Part shown: positions 17,920 to 24,058 of the stretch, piece by piece
How positions within the stretch are numbered: the first letter of the stretch is position 1
Layout of the letters: every line of letters begins with the position of its first letter
The notes under the pieces: model-generated
The model's input: only the letters and a program-made list of their open reading frames with translations
The model's database searches: none
Told to the model about the DNA's origin: nothing
Assembly: GCF_900105985.1 (NCBI RefSeq)
Contig: NZ_FNUB01000005.1
Coordinates: forward strand, 2,604,001 to 2,668,000
Source: Tenacibaculum sp. MAR_2010_89
GTDB taxonomy: Bacteria; Bacteroidota; Bacteroidia; Flavobacteriales; Flavobacteriaceae
DNA: 64,000 nucleotides
Direction of reading: 5' to 3'
Position numbers and translations under genes: made by a program

Positions 17920-18645
17920 CTATAACTCTATTCTAATGTTTTCTAATACTATTTCTGAAACCTTTTTCAACTTATCCTCTTCGTAAAGTTTATCTATAGT
18001 TTTAAAATCAATCTCTTTTTTTAAAGGTTTATAATTGTTATAATCTAATAAACGAATTCCTTCTACCAAATGTTCTTTCTTAATATCTCTAAATCTAACT
18101 CCTCCTTCATTCGTATGATATTTATAAGCCAAATACTCTAAATGAAACGTTTCTTTATTAAACCAATATAAAAACACATCGTCAAAATCATCTCCTCCTC
18201 CTTCTTTATTAAATGTTACCTGAATCTTATAATAACCTTTGCCTTTAATTGAAACTGGTTCTAGTAATTTTTTATTTACTGCTTTATCATTTAAACCTAA
18301 AGGTAACACAGAAAAATAGTGTACCGAATTTACTGAATTACTAAATCTATTTTCATCCTTATCTGATAACACCACCGGCTCGTTATTTTCATAACGCTTA
18401 AACCCGTTATTAGATAATACATCCTTAACTGTTAATGTATCAGATTTAGCAATTTTCGTAAATACATAGTTCCCGCTATTTCTTTTACCTTCATATAGCT
18501 TTCCTCTAAATGTAAAAGAAAGTGTTGCATTCTTAATTTTATTTACTCCTGATTTTTCTAATGATAAATCAATAATTTGTTGTGCTGTATACTCTGGTTT
18601 ACAGGCAACAAATACATACAATAATAGTAGTGAAAAATATTTCAT
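17920..18645 (-). CDS. DUF6503-like lipoprotein
   Basis: A 241-residue lipoprotein from the ATG at 18645 (lipobox FVACK); the frame is open to 18681, but that start would put twelve polar residues before the signal peptide. The mature protein begins AQQIIDLSLEKSGVNKIKNATLSFTFRGKLYEG, a pattern I associate with the Bacteroidota DUF6503 family of outer-membrane or periplasmic proteins. A strand-rich lipoprotein-carrier-like fold is plausible. It is separated from the cytochrome gene upstream by a terminator, so it is its own unit. Confidence 0.7.
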   Translation of the reverse strand: MKYFSLLLLYVFVACKPEYTAQQIIDLSLEKSGVNKIKNATLSFTFRGKLYEGKRNSGNYVFTKIAKSDTLTVKDVLSNNGFKRYENNEPVVLSDKDENRFSNSVNSVHYFSVLPLGLNDKAVNKKLLEPVSIKGKGYYKIQVTFNKEGGGDDFDDVFLYWFNKETFHLEYLAYKYHTNEGGVRFRDIKKEHLVEGIRLLDYNNYKPLKKEIDFKTIDKLYEEDKLKKVSEIVLENIRIEL

Positions 18646-18729
18646 AAAGTTTTGTTTGGTTTGGTCGTAGTTATAATTCAAAATTACAAGAAAGTTTACC
18701 TAACACAACATAAAATTCTGTTAATAAAA

Positions 18730-18750
18730 AACTGCCCATTTAGGGCAGTT
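18730..18750 (-). terminator. Intrinsic terminator of the PhoX-peroxidase operon
   Basis: AACTGCCC (18730-18737) pairs with GGGCAGTT (18743-18750); on the minus strand the hairpin is followed by TTTTTTATT. It lies 8 bases after the di-haem peroxidase stop. Confidence 0.85.
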
Positions 18751-18758
18751 ATTAGTTA

Positions 18759-20537
18759 CTATTCATCTGTTAGAGTTTTCATAAAAGCTACAATTTCTTT
18801 TATTTCTTTATTTGATAACTTTAGTTCATCAAAAGGTAATGTTTGGTTTGGTAAATTAAAACCTAAACCAACTCCTCCTCCCTTGTTATAAAAGTCTACA
18901 ACCTCTTCTAGTGTATTATATACTCCATTATGCATATAAGGAGCAGTTTTAGCTATATTTCTAATTGTAGGGGTTTTAAAAAAGTGCTTTCTTTCCTCTG
19001 TATTATATAAATAAAACCTTCCTAAGTCTTTACTTAATTTAGTAGTATCAATATCTGGAGTTCCTATGGCTTCTAATTCTGTATCATTATAATTTGGTGG
19101 CACTGTACCGTTAAAAACAGGAGCAAAATGACAAGTTGCACACAAAGCTTTTCCCATAAATAAATTAAACCCATTTTTCTCTTCTTCTGTCAAGGTATTA
19201 TCTTCACCTCTTATGTTTTTATCAAACTTAGAATTAAATGTATTTAGTGTTCTTACATAAGATGCAATCGCATGTCTGATATTATATCCTATACGTTTAT
19301 TCTTATACAATTTTTTAATTTTCAACTTATAAGAATCATTATTTATAACTCTTGCTACAACTGAATCCATAGACATATCAAACTCGTTATGGTTTTTAAC
19401 AACACCTACAACCTGACCTTCTAAACTCCCTGCTCTAGAATCCATAAAAAAACCTCTTTGATATGTAGCATAAGTAATCGTTGGAGTATTTCGAGTTTGA
19501 TTTTTATCAAATACTCTTTTTCCATCAGCAAAACCTAAATCTTTTACATGACAAGTAGCACAAGACATATTAATTTGTTTAGAAAGAGTAACATCATTAA
19601 ATAAGCTTTTACCAAATTTTATTTTTTCATTTAAAAAAGTAGTATCGCTTTTTAAATCTGAAAAATACGTTTTATTTAATGTTCCTTTTGAAAAAAGAGA
19701 AGTCATCGTATTAGATAATGCCATTTCAAAAGGAAACTTAACTTTCCAATCTTCTTGAATTTCCACTAATAACTTTAATTGCTTAGGAATGGTATTTTTA
19801 ATAAAACTAAACCTATCAAAAGTATCAAAATCATGTGTCAAGTCTAAGTTAGCTTTATCCATCAACTTTATAAATCTTTTTAAAATATCTTTAGAAGAGA
19901 ATTTTGGTTCACTAATTTTAAGGATATCTAAAATAGTTTTATTCGTATATTTTGATTCATTTAACGACTCATTTAAAACTGGAGAATCAAAACCTGTAAT
20001 ACCAGTAGTAGCTATTCGTGTAATATGTTCACGTAATAACCATATTATATGGTAATCTTTTAATTGTAAGTTTAAGTTATTTTTAATCAACTTCAGCCTA
20101 GCGTTGGTTACATTTACTAAATTTGTTAATGCTAAAGTATCTAAAGAATCTTCATACAATGTTTCCTCTATAACTTGAAAACCAATTGGGTTTATTACTC
20201 TAGTATCTAAACTCTCTTCACCTTTTACTATTAAAATATTAGGAGCATTTAATGATTTATAGTTATTCTTATCAGAATAAGCTAAAATAGGTTCAAGAAA
20301 TTTAAAATTCTTTCTCGCATTTATATAGTACTTCTTTTTATCCTCTATATTTTCATGTGTATTTATACTGTCTAAATAATTAACTGTTGATAGTAAATGC
20401 TTTTTATAAAGTTTTTGTATTTCCTTATTTATTACATTAATACACTCGTAATTATCTTTCTTTTCATCACATGAAATAATTAAAAGCAAAAGACATACAC
20501 AAAGGTATGTCTTAGCTTGATACAAACTGTTTTTCAT
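18759..20537 (-). CDS. Di-haem cytochrome c peroxidase (MauG family) with imelysin-like N-terminal domain
   Basis: A 592-residue lipoprotein (IISCDEKK). Two CxxCH haem sites are visible, MSCATCHVKDLGFADG near residue 327 and ALCATCHFAPVFNG near 467, in the arrangement of di-haem peroxidase/MauG proteins; PYMHNG near 560 is the usual distal segment. About 300 residues precede this part and look like the helical imelysin-like domain found fused to such peroxidases. It should act in the periplasm in peroxide reduction or oxidation of a partner. It is second in an operon, 6 bases after the PhoX-like gene. Confidence 0.85.
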   Translation of the reverse strand: MKNSLYQAKTYLCVCLLLLIISCDEKKDNYECINVINKEIQKLYKKHLLSTVNYLDSINTHENIEDKKKYYINARKNFKFLEPILAYSDKNNYKSLNAPNILIVKGEESLDTRVINPIGFQVIEETLYEDSLDTLALTNLVNVTNARLKLIKNNLNLQLKDYHIIWLLREHITRIATTGITGFDSPVLNESLNESKYTNKTILDILKISEPKFSSKDILKRFIKLMDKANLDLTHDFDTFDRFSFIKNTIPKQLKLLVEIQEDWKVKFPFEMALSNTMTSLFSKGTLNKTYFSDLKSDTTFLNEKIKFGKSLFNDVTLSKQINMSCATCHVKDLGFADGKRVFDKNQTRNTPTITYATYQRGFFMDSRAGSLEGQVVGVVKNHNEFDMSMDSVVARVINNDSYKLKIKKLYKNKRIGYNIRHAIASYVRTLNTFNSKFDKNIRGEDNTLTEEEKNGFNLFMGKALCATCHFAPVFNGTVPPNYNDTELEAIGTPDIDTTKLSKDLGRFYLYNTEERKHFFKTPTIRNIAKTAPYMHNGVYNTLEEVVDFYNKGGGVGLGFNLPNQTLPFDELKLSNKEIKEIVAFMKTLTDE

Positions 20538-20543
20538 AAAATA

Positions 20544-22064
20544 CTATCTATCTAATCCTGTAATTATATGTAAAACAGATCCTTCTTTTCTACTATTAGC
20601 TACATCAGAGTTTGCTAATGGATCAGTAAATGCTGTTCCATCTGCAGGATCCCAACCATGATTTTGAGTAATAACCATAAAAGTATTTTTCCCTGTGTTT
20701 ACAACATCAGTAACATCTATCATTCCTGTAATTTCCCAAGCTTTTCCAGTATTACCATATCCTTTGGTTGCTGCATAATCTTGATTACACTCTAAAACTA
20801 CTTTTAACTCTCCAGTAGTTAAGTTATACTGATATAATCTTGCATAATGATTTTTTTCAGCAACATCAAAGTATCCATTTGGATCTTCTTGTATGTATGC
20901 ATAATTCTCAGTAATTAAAATATTATCAGGACTATGAAAATCTTTTGCCTTTCCAGTTAATTTGTCTCCATCTAAAATACACGTAATTTTTGCTGCTCCT
21001 GTAGGATCATTTTCATTTAATACTACTTTATAAATACGTCCATAATAAGTACCTTTATCTTTTAAACCATCTTTTCTTCTTCCTGTAACACAAAAATAAA
21101 TTTCTCTATTATTTTTAGCAGAACCTCTTCTCCAATCTATGTCCTCTAATCTAGAGAATCCCATTACACCTTTAGTTTTAGCCTCAGTATCTAAAGCATT
21201 AATCTCCTTTTCAGCTAATTCAACAAATTCAGCATTATATTCAACACCTTCATTCATATCTACTTCATAATTAATTCCTGCAGATGTTACTTTTAAGCCA
21301 TATAACTTACCACCATTTAAGTCTCCTTGATTTCCTACATACATACCTAATTGACCTGAAGGTGTATTATTATCACTATGGTCATCACCTATGAAAACAA
21401 CAGTTTTACCTGCATAAGCATCTTTTCCTATTGCTACTGCATTTTCTGTAGACCATTGTCCCAAAGCTGTTAACATAGTAGCACTTCCTGCTGCACTTGC
21501 ATTTTTTGTTGGATCTGTAGAAAAAATTCCTTTTGAAGAACCTCCCCATTCTCCACCAGACAAATACAAAGGACCAAATCCGTGTTCTTGTGGTGTTATT
21601 AAAGAACCTGAACATTGTGCTGTATTTCCTGTAGCTTGAGCATTTAAAATATAATCTCCTGAAGTTGGTCTTAATTTTTCATTTAACTTAATTCTTGCAA
21701 TTGAATAATCTGCCTCAATATTATTAATTAATGTAAAACTTCCATCAGACTCTGCTAATAAACCAGCACCATCAGCCATAGACCCATACACAAAATTAGG
21801 ACTATTTGGTATTACATCTTCCGATGATAAAATCGGAGTAATTTTTAAATGAGAAAACTGTCCTGTTACTTTTAAAAAGTTAGGTGTTTTTGATGCTGTT
21901 AAATATACTGATGAATTTGAACCATCTGTTCCATTATTTCCATCCTTACCATCTTTTCCGTCAATTCCATTTACACCATCTATTCCGTCTTTACATGATA
22001 TAAATCCCCCTATGATACATGTTAAAGTAGTTAATGCAATTTTACTTAAATTTAATTTCTTCAT
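20544..22064 (-). CDS. PhoX/DUF839-like lipoprotein with a collagen-like linker
   Basis: A 506-residue lipoprotein (GFISCKDG). Residues about 27-50 are collagen-like Gly-X-Y triplets rich in GKDG and GIDG, probably a flexible stalk. The rest resembles the PhoX (DUF839) beta-propeller: VFIGDDHSDNNTPSGQLGMYVGN, EDIDWRRG, FHSPDNILITENYAYIQED. Characterised PhoX proteins are calcium/iron phosphatases, but many DUF839 proteins are untested, so phosphatase activity is inference. It is first in an operon with the di-haem peroxidase. A hairpin terminator at 22221-22250 lies in its possible leader. Confidence 0.8.
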   Translation of the reverse strand: MKKLNLSKIALTTLTCIIGGFISCKDGIDGVNGIDGKDGKDGNNGTDGSNSSVYLTASKTPNFLKVTGQFSHLKITPILSSEDVIPNSPNFVYGSMADGAGLLAESDGSFTLINNIEADYSIARIKLNEKLRPTSGDYILNAQATGNTAQCSGSLITPQEHGFGPLYLSGGEWGGSSKGIFSTDPTKNASAAGSATMLTALGQWSTENAVAIGKDAYAGKTVVFIGDDHSDNNTPSGQLGMYVGNQGDLNGGKLYGLKVTSAGINYEVDMNEGVEYNAEFVELAEKEINALDTEAKTKGVMGFSRLEDIDWRRGSAKNNREIYFCVTGRRKDGLKDKGTYYGRIYKVVLNENDPTGAAKITCILDGDKLTGKAKDFHSPDNILITENYAYIQEDPNGYFDVAEKNHYARLYQYNLTTGELKVVLECNQDYAATKGYGNTGKAWEITGMIDVTDVVNTGKNTFMVITQNHGWDPADGTAFTDPLANSDVANSRKEGSVLHIITGLDR

Positions 22065-22220
22065 TATTCTCTATTTGTTTAGCTTTAATAATTCCACAAA
22101 TCAACACCTATGAAATTACCTTATCCTTATCTTAGCTTTAAATTCATATAAGCTAAAGGTTAACAACTTTATTAAAACATGAATAACTAGAATTACTCTA
22201 AATAAGAATACTTTTAAACA

Positions 22221-22250
22221 AAAAAAAACGTCAATTATTGACGTTTTTTT
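22221..22250 (-). terminator. Intrinsic terminator in the leader region of the PhoX-like gene
   Basis: ACGTCAAT and ATTGACGT form a hairpin flanked by an A-run and a T-run, so it can act in either direction. No gene ends here on the plus strand. On the minus strand it stands between a -7 box at 22461-22468 and the PhoX-like start at 22064, the position of an attenuator or the end of a short RNA. Confidence 0.65.
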
Positions 22251-22335
22251 ACCCTTTCATACCCATATAAATATGGAAAAATATAAAGAATCCTCACTAA
22301 TACTTAAGCAAAAATAATTCAAATAATGCTTCGAT

Positions 22336-22377
22336 TTAAACAATGAGAAATTCAGATTCTTTATAAAGCTTTTTCAT
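22336..22377 (-). CDS. Possible 13-residue leader peptide
   Basis: An ATG-started minus-strand frame, MKKLYKESEFLIV then TAA, sits between the -7 box at 22461-22468 and the terminator at 22250-22221. A G-rich stretch (AGGAGTCGTCGGGG), unusual for this AT-rich region, lies just ahead of it. Size and place fit a leader peptide, but 13 codons can arise by chance. Confidence 0.2.
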   Translation of the reverse strand: MKKLYKESEFLIV

Positions 22378-22460
22378 AGAAATTTTCCCCGACGACTCCT
22401 AGTATTATTTTTTTACATTGTTTATTTTAACCTTGTTTGATTAAGATTTTTAGTATGACA

Positions 22461-22468
22461 CAAAGATA
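22461..22468 (-). promoter_or_regulatory. Minus-strand -7 box
   Basis: CAAAGATA on the plus strand reads TATCTTTG on the minus strand, an exact TAnnTTTG match. The paired palindromes at 22490-22528 lie just upstream of it, where an activator would bind. A transcript would run left toward the terminator at 22221-22250 and the PhoX-like gene. Confidence 0.45.
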
Positions 22469-22489
22469 TTTAGACTTTTTCTTATTGTG

Positions 22490-22528
22490 GTAAGTCAATG
22501 ACTTACTTTTAGTAAGTCATTGACTTAC
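22490..22528. promoter_or_regulatory. Double palindromic operator-like site
   Basis: Two 17-bp sites, GTAAGTCAATGACTTAC (22490-22506) and GTAAGTCATTGACTTAC (22512-22528), are each a palindrome around one central base and are exact reverse complements of each other, separated by TTTTA. That gives four GTAAGTCA half-sites in 39 bp, about two helical turns between centres (22 bp), as expected for two dimers on one face of DNA. It lies between divergent -7 boxes. The cognate regulator is unknown. Confidence 0.65.
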
Positions 22529-22598
22529 TTTTTACCATTTTTACATACTTATTTACCATTATTAACTAAAAAGAACTTTTTAATCTTTTAAAAACCAA

Positions 22599-22606
22599 TA
22601 TATTTG
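22599..22606 (+). promoter_or_regulatory. -7 box for the 43-residue reading frame
   Basis: TATATTTG matches TAnnTTTG exactly and lies 8 bases before the ATG at 22615, so the transcript would have almost no leader. No -33 TTG is clear. Confidence 0.45.
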
Positions 22607-22614
22607 CTACCGAA

Positions 22615-22746
22615 ATGAAAGAAATGAATACTCACATATCACCAAAAGCACTAACTAACAGTCGTCAATTTCAAGGAATTGATGAAGTAATTGTATTAAA
22701 AAAGGCGCTATATGTATATTCTAGTAATTATTTTAAGATGAAATAA
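22615..22746 (+). CDS. Small unknown protein with its own promoter-like box and terminator
   Basis: ATG-started frame of 43 residues ending in YSSNYFKMK; basic, no signal peptide, no motif I know. It is bracketed by a consensus -7 box 8 bases upstream and a strong plus-strand terminator beginning 22 bases after the stop, which argues for a real short transcript. Whether that transcript works as mRNA or regulatory RNA is undecided. The palindromic operator at 22490-22528 lies upstream. Confidence 0.4.
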   Translation: MKEMNTHISPKALTNSRQFQGIDEVIVLKKALYVYSSNYFKMK

Positions 22747-22768
22747 CCCTAAAAATTTAACTATACAT

Positions 22769-22800
22769 AAGCGTCCAAGTAAATTTGGACGCTTTTTTTT
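22769..22800 (+). terminator. Strong intrinsic terminator
   Basis: AAGCGTCCAA (22769-22778), loop GTAAAT, TTGGACGCTT, then a T-run. Clearly oriented for plus-strand transcripts; the only candidate upstream is the 43-residue frame. Confidence 0.9.
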
Positions 22801-23054
22801 ATATTTTTTTTAAGCATAATGATGAAAATTTAAATACATAAAATATAATTGAACTTGAATACTAAGCAATTGAACACTAAAACATTGCATACTCAACTAT
22901 AACTTAGAGACTCTCTGAGAAGGAATCCTACACTTAAAAAATACACATAAAACACTGTAAAACAATCATTTAACAATGAATAAAGTTTGTATATTCCAAA
23001 AAACAATATAATATTTGCACCATCAAATAAAATGAATAATTAAATAATAACCAT

Positions 23055-23168
23055 ATGTATTTACACAGAAAGATAAGTAATGAGTTTGTTTGGCTAAATG
23101 GAGCAGGTTCTGGCGTAGTAATAAATAGGGATGCAATTTGTAAAATAAAATATAGAAAAGTGAGGTAA
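23055..23168 (+). CDS. Second small unknown reading frame with terminator
   Basis: ATG-started frame of 37 residues, beginning MYLHRKISNEF and ending KYRKVR; strongly basic at the end, with GAGSGVV in the middle. Upstream, TTG (in TTTGTATA near 22989) and AATATTTG (near 23013-23020) resemble a -33/-7 pair with one mismatch. A hairpin terminator lies 30 bases downstream. I do not recognise it; it could equally be a small RNA. Confidence 0.35.
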   Translation: MYLHRKISNEFVWLNGAGSGVVINRDAICKIKYRKVR

Positions 23169-23197
23169 CAAAACTCACATACTATACACAATATACC

Positions 23198-23230
23198 AAA
23201 GGCGTCTTTTTAACAAAAGATGTCTTTTTT
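23198..23230 (+). terminator. Intrinsic terminator with two G-U pairs
   Basis: AAAGGCGTCTTTT (23198-23210) pairs with AAAAGATGTCTTT (23215 onward) across the loop TAAC, with two G-T pairs that favour the plus-strand RNA, followed by TTTATT. A second small hairpin (GTGAG/CTCAC, 23160-23178) precedes it. Confidence 0.75.
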
Positions 23231-23358
23231 ATTACAGAAAAAACAACTAAACATCCAAACTAAACAGTAATCCATTTTAAAAATGTTAAAATACGTGAAT
23301 TTATTGCCTATATCATAAAAAAAATGTATATTAGGTATATGAAAAATTAAAAAATGCT

Positions 23359-23445
23359 ATGAGAACATTAAAATTGCACATACTAAATGAAAAAGGACGT
23401 TTACTCATCCAAATGCAACGCTTACTAAAATTACGAACACCGTAA
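23359..23445 (+). CDS. Very short basic reading frame (doubtful)
   Basis: ATG to TAA gives 28 residues, MRTLKLHILNEKGRLLIQMQ followed by RLLKLRTP, basic and amphipathic. No promoter box or terminator marks it, and the size is within chance. It is listed because it continues the run of short basic frames in this interval. Confidence 0.15.
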   Translation: MRTLKLHILNEKGRLLIQMQRLLKLRTP

Positions 23446-23752
23446 GATTAAAACCCACTAATTTAGGGTTCAAATCAACTAGCGTCATTTCAAAATTACA
23501 AACGCTTCCTAATTTATCGACAAAGTAGAATTTACATGAAGTCTGTTGTACTCAATAGGCCTTATAAGTAATACATCTTCATTAAGCTGGCATTCGCCTG
23601 CTATTAATTCTACTAACATTCTCAAATTCTGAGATGTATGGTTATGCCGTTAATTTAAAATTAACGCATTAACACTATCGAAAAACATTCGATGTAACTA
23701 TTGCTGCATATGCGGCATGGGAAACTAATGTCAACTATTAAAATTGAAAATT
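23446..23752. other. Gene-free stretch with possible decayed coding sequence
   Basis: The base composition is less AT-rich than its surroundings. On the plus strand a frame interrupted by one TAA reads EMYGYAVNLKLTH, stop, HYRKTFDVTIAAYAAWETN; on the minus strand a 43-codon open frame contains MLVELIAGECQLNEDVLLIR. One of these may be the remains of a lost gene. A palindrome CGTTAATTTAAAATTAACG lies near 23649-23667. No intact gene seen. Confidence 0.3.
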
Positions 23753-23986
23753 ATGAAAACTTTAAAAACTATTCTAGGTCTAATTGCTATACTATTAATA
23801 ACTACTTCTTGTACTGATTTAAGTGAAGATTTAACACTACAAGACAAAATAAAGAAAGACAACATTACAAATACTATGAAACCAGATAATTTACCTTCTG
23901 ATACTGGTGGAACTCCAGGTAATGGTTCTAATCAAGATACTGGTGATGGTGGTGATGGTAATGATGATGGAGGAAAAGGAAACTAA
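23753..23986 (+). CDS. Small acidic, glycine-rich lipoprotein
   Basis: 77 residues from the ATG at 23753 (a TTG three codons upstream is unlikely). Lipobox ITTSC places the cysteine at about residue 20. The tail (about 50-77) is almost entirely Gly, Asp, Asn and Pro, such as GDGGDGNDDGG, a low-complexity chain that could bind calcium. A terminator follows at 24001-24033, immediately before the promoter of the kinase gene, so it is a separate unit next to the two-component system. Function unknown. Confidence 0.65.
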   Translation: MKTLKTILGLIAILLITTSCTDLSEDLTLQDKIKKDNITNTMKPDNLPSDTGGTPGNGSNQDTGDGGDGNDDGGKGN

Positions 23987-24000
23987 CTTTATATAAATTT

Positions 24001-24033
24001 AAGCCTTTAACAAATGTTAAAGGCTTTTTTTTT
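24001..24033 (+). terminator. Intrinsic terminator of the small lipoprotein gene
   Basis: AAGCCTTTAAC (24001-24011), loop AAAT, GTTAAAGGCTT, then a T-run to 24033. An ATG inside its loop opens the long kinase frame but is not a credible start. Confidence 0.9.
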
Positions 24034-24040
24034 AGCTTTG
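24033..24040 (+). promoter_or_regulatory. -7 box for the kinase gene
   Basis: TAGCTTTG fits TAnnTTTG and begins at the last T of the preceding terminator. It supports translation from TTG at 24059 rather than the ATG at 24014, which lies upstream of the likely transcript start. Confidence 0.5.
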
Positions 24041-24058
24041 TTAAAAATAATACTCATT

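Noticed and set aside
21985..22060. Repetitive GGN codons as a DNA repeat element
   Set aside because: They encode a collagen-like linker in the PhoX-like protein and are explained by the protein.
22970..23191. Minus-strand 73-codon hydrophobic frame
   Set aside because: It is opposite the 37-residue frame and its terminator, has no promoter box, and its composition is that of translated AT-rich antisense DNA.
23446..23752. Retron or group II intron RNA
   Set aside because: Several hairpins are present, but no reverse transcriptase gene lies nearby and no conserved domain V-like element was seen.
24014..24058. ATG at 24014 as the kinase start
   Set aside because: It lies in the loop of a terminator and upstream of the -7 box; the TTG at 24059 gives a proper signal peptide.
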